A DNA stretch of 64,000 nt from a virus (IMGVR_UViG_3300032268_000832:62001-126000); one strand, 5' to 3'; counted from the stretch's first letter, positions 8,688-18,039 are shown. The notes: generated from the sequence alone by a model not told the origin. Numbers and translations are program-made.

Positions 8688-9623
8688 TTATTGTTTTATG
8701 TTAGGGTAGTTTTTTTCAAACCATTCAACTGTTTCTTTTATACCAACATCAAAAGGTGTAAATTTAAAATCTGGTAAATAACTCATTAACTTTGAGTTAT
8801 CACTAGGTTTTCTAAATTGTCCATCTGGTTTTGTTTTATCAAAAATAACATTACCTTTAAAATTCATAGCTTCTACGATAACACCAACAACATCTTTTAT
8901 TGAAATTTCTTCTGAAGTTGATAAAATGATTGGTTCTGATTCGTTATAATTTTCTAAAACCCATAAAGTTAATTCAGCGACATCTTTAGAATATATAAAC
9001 TCTCTAAGTGGTTGACCAGAACCCCAAATTTTTAAATCGGTACCGTTTTCTCTAGCCAAATAACATTTGTGAATCAAAGAAGGTATAACATGTCCGTTTT
9101 CAATGTCAAAATTGTCATTAGGACCATAAATATTTGTTGGTATTACCGAAGTATAGTTTAAACCATATTGTTCTCTATAAGCTCTTATTTGAACTTCTGA
9201 CATTCTTTTAGAATAAGCATACGCATCATTTGAATTGTGTGGTGGTCCTAAATGAATTTTAGATTCTGTTAATGGATATTCAATATCGTTAGGAAACACA
9301 CATGTCGATAAAAAGGCTACCAACTTTTTAACACCATATTTTCTAGCTGCTTCAATAACATTGGTATTAATCATGATGTTATCGTAAAAAAAATCACCTT
9401 TGTATTTCATGTTACCACCAACACCCCCAACTTTAGCCGCACAATGAATAATTTTATCAACAGCAAAATCTTTTTGTGTTTCTATATTAGTGTAAAAATT
9501 AAAAACGTCTTCAGTCTGTTTTTTATCTCTAAGGTCACAAACTTTAGATGTAATCGCAATTAAATCTCCTTTGAATTGTGAGCCAACTAATCCATTTGAA
9601 CCTGTTACTAATAATCTACCCAT
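8688..9623 (-). CDS. fcl: GDP-L-fucose synthase
   Basis: The 311-residue protein is a short-chain (extended SDR) epimerase/reductase. It has the nucleotide-binding GSNGLVG at residues 8-14 and the catalytic Y135-x3-K139 (YAYSK), with the STCVFP segment that carries the active Ser and Cys of GDP-4-keto-6-deoxymannose epimerase/reductases. The length is that of bacterial Fcl/WcaG. It converts GDP-4-keto-6-deoxymannose to GDP-L-fucose using NADPH. The enzyme making its substrate is encoded by the adjacent gene (2 bases apart), and two fucosyltransferases lie further upstream in the same island. Confidence 0.92.
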   Translation of the reverse strand: MGRLLVTGSNGLVGSQFKGDLIAITSKVCDLRDKKQTEDVFNFYTNIETQKDFAVDKIIHCAAKVGGVGGNMKYKGDFFYDNIMINTNVIEAARKYGVKKLVAFLSTCVFPNDIEYPLTESKIHLGPPHNSNDAYAYSKRMSEVQIRAYREQYGLNYTSVIPTNIYGPNDNFDIENGHVIPSLIHKCYLARENGTDLKIWGSGQPLREFIYSKDVAELTLWVLENYNESEPIILSTSEEISIKDVVGVIVEAMNFKGNVIFDKTKPDGQFRKPSDNSKLMSYLPDFKFTPFDVGIKETVEWFEKNYPNIKQ

Positions 9624-9625
9624 AA

Positions 9626-10606
9626 TTAACTTAATTTATTTAACCAATATTCTATCATTTCATCTAACATACTTTCGAAAGTATATTTAGGTTGCCAACC
9701 CAATTTAGTTTTAGCTTTAGTTGCGTCACCTCTTAGATAATGTAATTCTTCAGCTCTTTCAAATTTTTTATCTGATTTAACATATTTTTCAGAATCTAAT
9801 TCTAATTTATTAAAAACATACTCAACTAAATCTTTAACTTTATTTGACATACCAGTCGCTAATACATAATCATCTGGTTTTTCTTGTTGTAACATTAACC
9901 ACATACCTTCAACATAGTCTTTAGCGTGACCCCAATCTCTCATAGCATCTAGATTACCCAGCACAAGCTCATTAGAGAGCCCTAGTTTAATCTTTACCGC
10001 TTCAAGTACTACTTTGTTAGTCACAAAATTTATCCCTCTTCTAGGGCTCTCGTGGTTAAATAAGATACCAGAACTTATAAACATATTGTAAGAGTTTCTA
10101 TAGTTATGGCAAAGACTGTGAGCGTAAAGTTTACTACAACCGTATGGTGATACTGGAATCATTTTAGTGGTTTCTCTTTGGAAATAATCTTGGTCTGATT
10201 GGTTTCCGAACATCTCAGAAGTTGCAGCGTGATATACTTTAGAATTAGGTGAAAATTTTCTTACAGCTTCTAAAACAGCTAAGGTTCCACCAGAATTAAC
10301 ATCTAGCGTATACTTTGGTAATTCAAAACTAATTTGGACATGACTTTGCGCCGCCAAATGATAAATTTCATCTGGTTTTAATTCATTTATAATAGACTCA
10401 ACACTTATTGGGTCTGTTAAATCCATATAATGTAATGTTATTTGGTTTGAGTCTCTTAAATGCTGTATTCTAGTAGTTTGAGATTCTGGTACTGAATTTC
10501 TTCTAATAGTACCATGTACCACATACCCCTTTTCTATCAATAATTCAGCAAGATAAGAAGCGTCTTGTCCATTGGCACCCAATATTAAAGCTATTTTATT
10601 TTTCAT
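9626..10606 (-). CDS. gmd: GDP-mannose 4,6-dehydratase
   Basis: The 326-residue protein begins with the NADP-binding GANGQDASYLAELL and has the Gmd signatures GTIRRNS, the active-site Thr-Ser-Glu (AATSEMFG), Y155-x3-K159 (YGCSK) and FNHESPRRG. It turns GDP-mannose into GDP-4-keto-6-deoxymannose, the first committed step to GDP-fucose, GDP-rhamnose and related sugars. The fcl gene follows, so GDP-L-fucose is the expected product. Its length matches bacterial Gmd. Start and the stop of the upstream methyltransferase gene share one base. No mannose-side enzymes are in the window, so GDP-mannose presumably comes from the host. Confidence 0.95.
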   Translation of the reverse strand: MKNKIALILGANGQDASYLAELLIEKGYVVHGTIRRNSVPESQTTRIQHLRDSNQITLHYMDLTDPISVESIINELKPDEIYHLAAQSHVQISFELPKYTLDVNSGGTLAVLEAVRKFSPNSKVYHAATSEMFGNQSDQDYFQRETTKMIPVSPYGCSKLYAHSLCHNYRNSYNMFISSGILFNHESPRRGINFVTNKVVLEAVKIKLGLSNELVLGNLDAMRDWGHAKDYVEGMWLMLQQEKPDDYVLATGMSNKVKDLVEYVFNKLELDSEKYVKSDKKFERAEELHYLRGDATKAKTKLGWQPKYTFESMLDEMIEYWLNKLS

Positions 10607-11199
10607 TATAAATATTTTTCTTTAAACGCTTCTATTGAAATTAAATTTATTGCCTTTTCTCTATTTTTTTCTAAAAAACTATAATCATAACAATTTTCAC
10701 CATCATTAATTTTTAATAATTCTTGAGAACCCTTTTTAATAATACCACAACCTTCATCAGTGTTTACGGTAAATATTTCCAATTCTGGGTTTTCCATTCT
10801 TAATTGTACAATAGCTTTCCACACATCACCATGCCATGCATCACTCGCGCGCTCTCTTCTTTGAGTTATTTCGGTAACTGGATTACAATCGTGTACAACA
10901 ATAACACCATTGTCATTTAAAAATTCTAAGGAATTTGTTATGTCTCTATAAACTTGTTCATGTAAATGTAACCCATCAACAAAAACAATATCATATTTTT
11001 GAGAAACATGTTTTTCAAAAAAGTCATCCGAGGTCATTTTGTAAGTTGTATCCACATTTGGGTCGACACCGTGTTTAGTTGGAACGTTAACACCAACCCA
11101 ATTATACCCAGGTTGTGCTGGTGTGTTTACACCAATCTCTAAATAAGAAGTGTATTTATTTTTTTCAATTAATCCGTTTATTATTTCTGTTCTTGTCAT
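10606..11199 (-). CDS. class I SAM methyltransferase
   Basis: The 197-residue protein has a short Rossmann-type core of the Methyltransf_24 kind: SYLEIGVNTPAQPG as motif I, DIVFVDGLHLHEQVYRDI with the acidic post-strand 4 motif, and GVIVVHDCNP at strand 5. Such enzymes often methylate sugars in surface-glycan clusters. It overlaps the upstream GT17-like gene by 4 bases (ATGA) and abuts gmd, so it probably modifies a sugar or glycan end in this pathway. The acceptor is not visible from sequence. Confidence 0.75.
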   Translation of the reverse strand: MTRTEIINGLIEKNKYTSYLEIGVNTPAQPGYNWVGVNVPTKHGVDPNVDTTYKMTSDDFFEKHVSQKYDIVFVDGLHLHEQVYRDITNSLEFLNDNGVIVVHDCNPVTEITQRRERASDAWHGDVWKAIVQLRMENPELEIFTVNTDEGCGIIKKGSQELLKINDGENCYDYSFLEKNREKAINLISIEAFKEKYL

Positions 11200-12035
11200 T
11201 TTATTAAATGTTTATATTTTTCTAAATTATTTTTAATGTATAACGGTAGATTGTCATTATCAATTGTTAATATATGATTTCTACCGAAAATGTCAATAGA
11301 GCTTTCCATTCTACTTGATATCCTTGATTTGATATCTTCTCTATTTAATTCTTGGTGACCATAAGATTCTATTTTATTTTTTATCATAGTTTCACCACCT
11401 TGAAAAGTAAAATGCCAACCAGCGTTTAAAACTTCTTCGTAAACATTTCTGTTTGGTGTTCTTATATGGTTAATACTGTAGTTTTTTAAATTAACATATT
11501 TTGTAGCTACGGTTCCAAACCAATATTCAGAAGAACGAATATTTAAAAAATATGTGTAGACTTTTTGGTTAAGTCTAAATATTTTACCCGATTCCATATC
11601 TAATTTTATTTCTGGTAACCAAATTTCATCTAAATCAGAAACATAAATAAAATCATTGTCAGAAGCTTCTCTTAAACCTTGTTTTATTTGTTCTTTTTGA
11701 TAAAATTCTCTTAACCAATGTACCTCATTTTTTGGTACATTAGGTGTAGTTAAACAATCATGATGAATAGATTTATCTAATTCATCACCACTTCTAGATA
11801 TTAATTCATCAAAAGAATCTGGCATATCATTAACTATAATATGGATTATTTTATCATTAAATTTTTCAAATCTAGCTTTATTTTCTAGGTAATATAAAGG
11901 TTTATCTTTACCAGTAAATGTTTTAGTCGCTTCAACTAAAACGAAATAGTCAACATAATCGTTAAGTATGTTTAGCCTAATTTCTAACAAATCCAATTCG
12001 TTAAAAAAAATAAATGTATCATAAATTTTTGCCAT
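11196..12035 (-). CDS. GT17-family glycosyltransferase
   Basis: The 279-residue protein matches family 17 (beta-1,4-N-acetylglucosaminyltransferase type): IYDTFIFFNELDLLEIRL at the start, then DYFVLVEATKTFTGKDKPLY, a WLREFYQK segment and the acidic site YVSDLDEIWLP. These motifs cover the usual family length. It probably adds an amino-sugar or hexose to a glycan acceptor. It is embedded in the sugar island, overlapping the methyltransferase gene downstream by 4 bases and separated from the upstream gene by 1 base. Confidence 0.8.
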   Translation of the reverse strand: MAKIYDTFIFFNELDLLEIRLNILNDYVDYFVLVEATKTFTGKDKPLYYLENKARFEKFNDKIIHIIVNDMPDSFDELISRSGDELDKSIHHDCLTTPNVPKNEVHWLREFYQKEQIKQGLREASDNDFIYVSDLDEIWLPEIKLDMESGKIFRLNQKVYTYFLNIRSSEYWFGTVATKYVNLKNYSINHIRTPNRNVYEEVLNAGWHFTFQGGETMIKNKIESYGHQELNREDIKSRISSRMESSIDIFGRNHILTIDNDNLPLYIKNNLEKYKHLIK

Positions 12036-12036
12036 A

Positions 12037-12741
12037 TTAAAATGATTTATGTATATAATAAGAGTTGTTTTTGATTATACCCCTATATTTTTTATTGGTA
12101 ATTAAATAATTGGTTAATCGATATTCAAACGAATTAACACCATATGATGGAAAATTATGTAATGGACTATCGTTGGTAAAATCGACCGACATACCTTTAT
12201 TTTTTGATATGAAGTAAACTTGGTCGCTAAAAATTTTAGATAGAAAAAAATCATCGTGTTTTTTATCTATTGTTGCCTCTTCATGTTTTATTGTTTCAGG
12301 TAAGAATTTTATGTTATCCCAAAATAATGTGGTTGATATTATATCATTGTCGTTATCAATGGTTTTTATTGATTTTTTAAAAAAACCACTTAAATCTTCT
12401 GAATAAATTTCACAATCAGGACCAACATAAAAAATATATTTCGTTTTACCTAAAAGTAACCCACAATAATGTTGTACTGAGTAATAATATGATTTTTCGT
12501 TTTGATTGATGTTTAAGTTAAAACACTCATTAATCTCATCCAAATATTGGTTAGTATAATAGAAATCAAAATGTTTATCAAATTTTTCTTTTAACAAATT
12601 AAATTTGTCTAAACTTTCTATATTATTTATTAATACTATTTTTTTAGTAATCAAATCATGAGAATAATTAAAAAACCAACCATCAAAATTTAAAACATGT
12701 TCAAAATCTTTTTCGTAAACAGTAGTAATTAAAGTAATCAT
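12037..12741 (-). CDS. glycosyltransferase-like protein
   Basis: This 234-residue protein starts with MITLITTVYEKDFEHVLNF, like a family 2 GT-A enzyme, and keeps a strand followed by an acidic site (YIFYVGPDCEIY) where the DxD motif is normally found; here it reads PDCE, so metal binding may differ. A C-terminal HNFPSYGVNSFEYRLTNYL segment is typical of neighbouring phage enzymes of this type. It overlaps the upstream... gene order places it after a GT11 fucosyltransferase, with a 4-base overlap. A glycosyltransferase role is likely but the substrate is unknown. Confidence 0.6.
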   Translation of the reverse strand: MITLITTVYEKDFEHVLNFDGWFFNYSHDLITKKIVLINNIESLDKFNLLKEKFDKHFDFYYTNQYLDEINECFNLNINQNEKSYYYSVQHYCGLLLGKTKYIFYVGPDCEIYSEDLSGFFKKSIKTIDNDNDIISTTLFWDNIKFLPETIKHEEATIDKKHDDFFLSKIFSDQVYFISKNKGMSVDFTNDSPLHNFPSYGVNSFEYRLTNYLITNKKYRGIIKNNSYYIHKSF

Positions 12742-13646
12742 TGTATTTCTTTTTTACATGTTTCATAATCACTAACAACTCCATTAACATCAATATAATT
12801 CCATCTATCAACTAAAGATTCACCGCATGACCAATAACCAGCATTAAGTTTATGTGCAGCCCAATATTTTGGTGCTATAACATTTGGGTTATTTTGATTT
12901 GTCCAAACTGGCCACCAACTAAAACTTGATGCTGATATTATTATGTTTTTAGCGTTGTTTAATATTGCATAATCCAACCATATTGGTCCACCTAAATGAT
13001 GTGAAGCTTTGTTAGCATCTGTATAATTAGTAACGGACGAACCTATGATTTCAACTGATGGTAATATTTGTCTAGCTGTGTTGATGTCATCAGTAACGAT
13101 ATAAAAAACAATGTCTTTGTTTTTTTCTCTAAAATAATTCATTGCATTGGTGTAATAACTTGAATACAACATAGCGGAACTATTTCTAAAATCACCACCT
13201 CTGATATGTATAATACAAACATTATCATCATATTTTAAAATTTCACTAGGGTAAGATGTTTTAAAATAACTAACTATTTTATCCCTATCATTCTTAACAT
13301 ATTCAAAGGATTGCATCGTACCATCAATTTTAGTGTTATCAGGTATTGCTATTAAGTTATCATCTTTTGGTGAAATATCTAAACCACTAGTTTGATGTCT
13401 AATTAAATTTTCTTTGTAATAATTTACTATACCGTCAGGTAATGATGTTGGTGGACCGCCTTCTGGACCTGAGCCGTTAATAACCGTTTTACCAAAATCT
13501 AAATTAATAAATTCTTTACCTTTAAATTTGTTAGTTGACATAATACCAAAATCATAACCATTTTTTTCAGCTATTAACCTAGTTACCGTGTAACACCATA
13601 ATTGATTACCTAATCCTTGACCATCATATAGTTCTGTAATTATCAT
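12738..13646 (-). CDS. GT11 alpha-1,2-fucosyltransferase-like
   Basis: The 302-residue protein has family 11 hallmarks: GQGLGNQLWCYTVTRLIA near the N-terminus, the donor-binding IHIRGGDFR (H-x-R-x-GD), and a C-terminal SASSFSWWPVW followed by VIAPKYW. GT11 enzymes transfer L-fucose from GDP-fucose, usually in alpha-1,2 linkage. The HxRRGD motif is present as HIRGGD, with Gly in place of the second Arg. This fits the GDP-fucose pathway encoded by gmd and fcl in the same operon. It overlaps both neighbours by 4 bases. Confidence 0.85.
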   Translation of the reverse strand: MIITELYDGQGLGNQLWCYTVTRLIAEKNGYDFGIMSTNKFKGKEFINLDFGKTVINGSGPEGGPPTSLPDGIVNYYKENLIRHQTSGLDISPKDDNLIAIPDNTKIDGTMQSFEYVKNDRDKIVSYFKTSYPSEILKYDDNVCIIHIRGGDFRNSSAMLYSSYYTNAMNYFREKNKDIVFYIVTDDINTARQILPSVEIIGSSVTNYTDANKASHHLGGPIWLDYAILNNAKNIIISASSFSWWPVWTNQNNPNVIAPKYWAAHKLNAGYWSCGESLVDRWNYIDVNGVVSDYETCKKEIQ

Positions 13647-14632
13647 AATATTTTTTTAAGTTCGTTTGTTTTTTTGTCGTTATACTCTTTAGTTGTGAAA
13701 CCTAAGTAATTAGAACCAGATTTATAGTGAACAACAAAATAATCATCGCTACCAATAAAACCAATAAACCCAATATGTTTTGGGTTTGGTAAATCCACAC
13801 CATATTTGTCCAATATGTCAATAATCTTATTCACCTTACTTAAAATATACGAAGAGTAATCTAAAAAATCTGGTTCGTGTGGGAACGATTTGTTGTCAAA
13901 AACTTTATCACCACCTATGTGTGAAAAAGATAATAAATTATTATTTTGGTCTAACACCAAATTATAGTTTATATTCCCATTTAAAATGAAATGTATTTTT
14001 TTAGTAGACCCGTCATTTAAATAATCGTAAATACAATATTCTTCCATTATACTAGCGTCTAATTGGTTTTCAGCTAAAAAATGTCTGGTTTTTCCACCGA
14101 CATCTAAACCTATCTTACCAACATAATCACAATTCCAATCTAAATTTTTTAATTTTTCGTTTCTTTCAAAATTTAAACAAACTAAAGCGTTCCACATATA
14201 TTTTAAATTATTATTATCTCTATATTGTGGTATATAAGCAACGTCTTTATCTGCCATTAATTCTTCAAAATTAATATCTTGTATAAAAAACATATCTGAA
14301 TCTATGATACAAATTTTTGGTTCATCAGTTAAATAATGTTTAAATGTGTAGATAATAGGATAAGAAGTTCCGACGTTTGCGTTACTATATTGATTATTTG
14401 ATATATGACCCATTATTAATGACGATGCAATATTTTGGTCAATAACAATATCAACACATTTAACGTTTAGTTCTTCACATATTTTATGGATTTCATTATA
14501 TTGTTCAATAGAATCAATTGCGTTGTTAAAAACAACGTATTCATATTCACTTTTAACATGTTTTTTAATAGACTCAAATTGAAGTTTTATAAAATCTGGT
14601 CTTTTATGTGCATAAGTAAAAATATGTATCAT
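13643..14632 (-). CDS. GT-A glycosyltransferase-like protein
   Basis: The 329-residue protein begins MIHIFTYAHKRPDFIKLQFE, a family 2-type opening, and has a clear DxD site in ICIIDSDMFFIQD. The C-terminal third contains a repeated Gly-Phe-Ile-Gly segment and ends HYKSGSNYLGFTTKEYN. The acceptor loop is unlike well-known families. It is coupled by 4-base overlaps to a GT11 gene downstream and an FkbM methyltransferase upstream. The likely role is a sugar transfer in the island's glycan; donor and acceptor are unknown. Confidence 0.65.
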   Translation of the reverse strand: MIHIFTYAHKRPDFIKLQFESIKKHVKSEYEYVVFNNAIDSIEQYNEIHKICEELNVKCVDIVIDQNIASSLIMGHISNNQYSNANVGTSYPIIYTFKHYLTDEPKICIIDSDMFFIQDINFEELMADKDVAYIPQYRDNNNLKYMWNALVCLNFERNEKLKNLDWNCDYVGKIGLDVGGKTRHFLAENQLDASIMEEYCIYDYLNDGSTKKIHFILNGNINYNLVLDQNNNLLSFSHIGGDKVFDNKSFPHEPDFLDYSSYILSKVNKIIDILDKYGVDLPNPKHIGFIGFIGSDDYFVVHYKSGSNYLGFTTKEYNDKKTNELKKIL

Positions 14633-15249
14633 AAACTTTTATTTTTTAATAATACGTCAGAACCAAAATCTCTTATTAGCTCCCAATTATCACCCATTAA
14701 ATTTAATAGGTTTTCTAATTTTAACTGACCTTCATAATATTCTTTATTTGAATATTCGGTATACAAATACCTAACTTTTGCGTTTAAAGTATTTAAACCA
14801 CCTAAAATTAAATTTTCTTCAGCTCCTTGTACATCAGCCCAAATAAAATCTATTAATTCAATGTTTTTATCTTCACAGAATTTATCTAAAGTAATTGATT
14901 CAACGGTAATTTGTTCGTCAAATTTAATAAAAGACCATTCATTTAAATGTTCTTTCGGTTTTTTAATACTTCCAGAGTAAGATAAATCATCTGGGTTATC
15001 AGTTCTAGAACGATTAAACGTTAATTGACCATTAACATCAGAGATAACACCTTCAAATAAATGATGTTTTGGGTAATTGATTCTTTCTTTAACTAATTTT
15101 ATGTTTTTTGGTTCTGGTTCGAAACAATAAATTTCTAAATCGTTAAAAGTGTTTATAAATTCTAGTGTGTCACCACCATCAGCACAACCTATTTCAAATA
15201 TAATAGGGTTTTCTTTGTTAATTAAATTTTTAATTTCTAATTTGTTCAT
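14629..15249 (-). CDS. FkbM-family methyltransferase
   Basis: The 206-residue protein has FkbM-type features: IIFEIGCADGGDTLEF (motif I), IYCFEPEPKNIKLVKE with the acidic residue after strand 2, SITLDKFCEDKNI and FIWADVQGAEENLI, the last being the signature 'D.qGaE..vL'. FkbM enzymes O-methylate sugars and other hydroxyls, and are common in surface-glycan loci. It lies between two glycosyltransferase genes (3 bases and a 4-base overlap). It probably caps or decorates a sugar in the same glycan. Confidence 0.82.
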   Translation of the reverse strand: MNKLEIKNLINKENPIIFEIGCADGGDTLEFINTFNDLEIYCFEPEPKNIKLVKERINYPKHHLFEGVISDVNGQLTFNRSRTDNPDDLSYSGSIKKPKEHLNEWSFIKFDEQITVESITLDKFCEDKNIELIDFIWADVQGAEENLILGGLNTLNAKVRYLYTEYSNKEYYEGQLKLENLLNLMGDNWELIRDFGSDVLLKNKSL

Positions 15250-15252
15250 AAT

Positions 15253-15876
15253 TTATTTTTTATATTTATGAAAACCAAAAGGTTCGGCAACATCTTCATC
15301 GCAATTTGTTTCATGACTGAACATAGCCGCAATTTCTGGTGTTGCAAATTTAACCCCATAGTTTTCTAATTCTCTTCGATAATAATTACATAAAACACCA
15401 TCTTCGTTATAGAAGCCAGTTCCATTATCGGTAAATGGTAAATTAAGTTCGTTTAAACAATTCATTAACTTTTTACTTCTTAGAGTAAAACCACCGTTAC
15501 CAACTCTAATATTCAGGTCTCCATTGAAATGAATATTTTTAGGCCACGGCGCGCCAATGTAATCATAATTTAAAAACTCATCAATCCATTTATGTGGTCT
15601 TAAAACATAACCATCGTATTGTACTAACATAGCATAATCTGTTTTTATGTACTTTGCTAAATCATATAAAATAAACTTACTATATTCATCAATATTTTTA
15701 AGTTTATCACATTTTTCAAACCTAATTCCATTTGGTAGGTTTTCAGGACATTCATCAGATATTAATATAACATCTCCAAATTCAATCCCAGTCATTGAAG
15801 AAGTTAAAGCAAAAATGGTTTCTTCTATTTTAACTGAAGAAACCGAAACTAAGGTTATATTTGGTAATTTAATCAT
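15253..15876 (-). CDS. DUF5672-type glycosyltransferase
   Basis: The 207-residue protein has the features of the DUF5672 family: YAMLVQYDGYVLRP with the acidic site, a YIGAPWP segment, VGNGGFTLRSKKLM and ENEDGVLCNYYRR-like NEDGVLCNYY. Members are found beside glycosyltransferases and are thought to be GT-A enzymes, but little biochemistry is known. It overlaps the family 2 gene upstream by 8 bases. Substrates are unknown. Confidence 0.78.
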   Translation of the reverse strand: MIKLPNITLVSVSSVKIEETIFALTSSMTGIEFGDVILISDECPENLPNGIRFEKCDKLKNIDEYSKFILYDLAKYIKTDYAMLVQYDGYVLRPHKWIDEFLNYDYIGAPWPKNIHFNGDLNIRVGNGGFTLRSKKLMNCLNELNLPFTDNGTGFYNEDGVLCNYYRRELENYGVKFATPEIAAMFSHETNCDEDVAEPFGFHKYKK

Positions 15877-16564
15877 TAAATTTTTGTTTTATATATTCTA
15901 ATTCTTTTATTTCTATTTCACGATTCACTATTGAATTTGTGACTTGATGTTCTCCTATTCTATTAACAACAGTGACAGCATTAAGTATTTTTGGAGACCC
16001 AAATTTTAGATAACACCTCTTATAATAATCACAATCCATTAACCATATCAATTTTTCATCAAAAAATAATGGGTTGTCATTTAATATCGTCAAAACCGAA
16101 GGTGAACTTATAGTGTTCAACCCTAAATGGATGTTATCGTTATAATGTGGTTTAAAATCTCTAATAAATGTTTGACCGTCAGTTGAATGTTCACATCTAC
16201 TCACTAACCACGTGTCTTTTTCTATGTTAAAATTTGAAACAGTAATTTCTAGGCTATCTTCATTAAACAAAAAATCATCTTGAAACAATACTTTTATTAG
16301 TTTACCAGATGCGTGTTTTATAGCGTTATTTATGTTGGCTGAAGAACTACCTAAATTATCTAAATTTTTAACATATTTTATTTTTATTAAATCACTATAT
16401 TTTTCACAAATTTCTTTTATACCATCGTTTGACGAATGGTCTGATATCACAACTTCAAAATCTTTAAAAGTTTGTTTACTTAAAATATTAAAACTATGGT
16501 CTAAAAATATCGTGCCAATATTTTTCATTTCGTATGTCGGTATACATATGCTTAAATAACTCAT
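15869..16564 (-). CDS. family 2 glycosyltransferase
   Basis: With the ATG at 16564-16562 the protein has 231 residues and begins MSYLSICIPTYEMKN, the normal opening of a family 2 GT-A enzyme; a longer form would need a TTG start at 16570. It has VVISDHSSNDGIKEIC as the first nucleotide-binding element and LFQDDFLF and WLMDCDYYK as acidic sites. A host-type promoter (16568-16599) ends only 3 bases before the ATG, so its transcript would be nearly leaderless. It belongs to the sugar island; donor unknown. Confidence 0.8.
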   Translation of the reverse strand: MSYLSICIPTYEMKNIGTIFLDHSFNILSKQTFKDFEVVISDHSSNDGIKEICEKYSDLIKIKYVKNLDNLGSSSANINNAIKHASGKLIKVLFQDDFLFNEDSLEITVSNFNIEKDTWLVSRCEHSTDGQTFIRDFKPHYNDNIHLGLNTISSPSVLTILNDNPLFFDEKLIWLMDCDYYKRCYLKFGSPKILNAVTVVNRIGEHQVTNSIVNREIEIKELEYIKQKFND

Positions 16565-16567
16565 AGA

Positions 16568-16599
16568 CAAATATAGCGTAAAAAAATTTATTTGTCAAG
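16568..16599 (-). promoter_or_regulatory. host-type (Bacteroidota) promoter inside sugar island
   Basis: The minus strand has CTTG at 16599-16596, then 20 bases, then TATATTTG at 16575-16568. This matches the Bacteroidota -33 TTTG / -7 TAnnTTTG pattern and has the same spacing as the boxes before the polymerase and HD genes. It overlaps the end of the GT11 gene. Confidence 0.6.
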
Positions 16600-17337
16600 T
16601 ATTATCCAATCATTAGGGTAGATATCTTGAATATCTTTAGGGCCCGTTAAACCAAACCAATTTTTTGGTGCGATTACTCTCTTGTTTTCATTTTTATTTA
16701 AATAAGCTCCCCACCAACTAAAACTACTATTGGCTATTATATTATTATCACATAAACTCATTAAAGCCATATCTAAGGTTTCATCGTAGTTATTTGAATA
16801 TAATATGTTATCACCTTTGAAGTTATCTTTAACCCAATCCATATCATCTGAGAAAAAAATAAAATTACCACCTAACATTTCCATTGCGGTTAAATAATAT
16901 TCCACACTTAAAACGTTATGATAGTTTTGTAACTTTAAATAATCACCTCTTCTAACATGCACTGATGTTAAATTGTTAATTGGTATTTCTATTTTATCTG
17001 TGGGTAACTGAAATAAATCGATTATTTCTTTTTTGTAATCTGAAAAATATTTTTCAGACTGAAAATAACCGTTTAAGTGTAAATTATCTTCATATTTTAT
17101 TTCATCAAAAGAAAATTTAGGTTCATTGTATATTTTTTCAATGTTTAAATTTTTAGTGTTACATAACTTAGAAAACAAAGTGTCTGAATACATATTCGCT
17201 TCATTCCCTTGTAATGGTGTGTAACAAGTAGATAAATTAAAACACGCTAAATCATTGTTTCTTAATGCCAACGCATGCGCAGCTGATATTTGAAACATTT
17301 GATTTCCTAATCCTCCTTGTAATTTACAACTTATCAT
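16588..17337 (-). CDS. GT11 alpha-1,2-fucosyltransferase-like
   Basis: The 249-residue protein is a shorter, more canonical family 11 member: MISCKLQGGLGNQMFQISAA at the N-terminus, VHVRRGDYLKL (the complete HxRRGD donor motif), FIFFSDDMDWVK, and IANSSFSWWGAYL before VIAPKNWFG. It should transfer L-fucose from GDP-fucose. It is a second, clearly different fucosyltransferase in the same operon as gmd and fcl. It overlaps the upstream family 2 gene by 14 bases. The acceptor is unknown. Confidence 0.9.
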   Translation of the reverse strand: MISCKLQGGLGNQMFQISAAHALALRNNDLACFNLSTCYTPLQGNEANMYSDTLFSKLCNTKNLNIEKIYNEPKFSFDEIKYEDNLHLNGYFQSEKYFSDYKKEIIDLFQLPTDKIEIPINNLTSVHVRRGDYLKLQNYHNVLSVEYYLTAMEMLGGNFIFFSDDMDWVKDNFKGDNILYSNNYDETLDMALMSLCDNNIIANSSFSWWGAYLNKNENKRVIAPKNWFGLTGPKDIQDIYPNDWIILDK

Positions 17338-18037
17338 AAGGTTTTTTACTTCTTATTTTGTCAGCTATCACGTTTACTATGTCCATATTAACTTTGTGGT
17401 CATTTAATGGATTTTCACCATTGTAAACGTAATTTATTTTATCCATAAAAACATAGTGTTCATCACCAGACATTTCTAACATTGGAAACATGAAAGCAAC
17501 GTCACCACTAACTTTCCAAAATACACCATCCTCGTCTTTAAGGTCTTCTTGTTTTATTTTTCTCCATAAAAATGCTCTCCAAGTTCTTATGTGTGATGCT
17601 GTAAATCTTTCGAACCTTAGATTTGAAATATTTTTTTGTCTACTTGAAAAACCTAAACTTCCATCAGAATACCTAAAACTACCATTCGCTATCCAAACAT
17701 TATCATCTGAATAAACTTCATTGATTCTTTCAAGTGTTTTACCGTCTGGTAACCAATCATCACCATCTATTTCAACCACAACTTCATTATCATCTATATC
17801 GGGATTATTTCTAATTACTTGGTCGTAATTACCAGGTTGGTATAATTTTTCAGTATTTTCAATCAATATAAATCTATCATCACCCTTAATCATCTCTTTA
17901 ACAACATTTTTAGAATTGTCCGTAGATAAATCATCAGTTATGTAGCATTTAAAATTGGTGTACGTTTGTCCCATTATTGAAGCTAAACATTGTTCAATAT
18001 ATGGTTCACAATTATATAATGTTGTTACTATTATCAT
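17324..18037 (-). CDS. family 2 glycosyltransferase
   Basis: The 237-residue protein is a typical family 2 GT-A enzyme: MIIVTTLYNCEPYIEQCLAS, the binding element KCYITDDLSTDNSK, and the acidic site VVEIDGDDWLPDG. It ends in a segment with FPMLEMSGDEHYVFMD, the usual catalytic-base region. It lies between another family 2-type gene (2 bases) and a GT11 gene (14-base overlap). Its donor cannot be read from sequence. Confidence 0.85.
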   Translation of the reverse strand: MIIVTTLYNCEPYIEQCLASIMGQTYTNFKCYITDDLSTDNSKNVVKEMIKGDDRFILIENTEKLYQPGNYDQVIRNNPDIDDNEVVVEIDGDDWLPDGKTLERINEVYSDDNVWIANGSFRYSDGSLGFSSRQKNISNLRFERFTASHIRTWRAFLWRKIKQEDLKDEDGVFWKVSGDVAFMFPMLEMSGDEHYVFMDKINYVYNGENPLNDHKVNMDIVNVIADKIRSKKPYDKL

Positions 18038-18039
18038 TT

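Noticed and set aside
10599-10617. Late-type box on the minus strand at the start of gmd
   Set aside because: The start codon of gmd lies within the box and it overlaps the end of the methyltransferase gene, so it cannot promote gmd normally.
15254-15271. Plus-strand ATATTTATGAAAACC resembling the late box
   Set aside because: It lies in the coding end of a minus-strand gene and no plus-strand gene follows.
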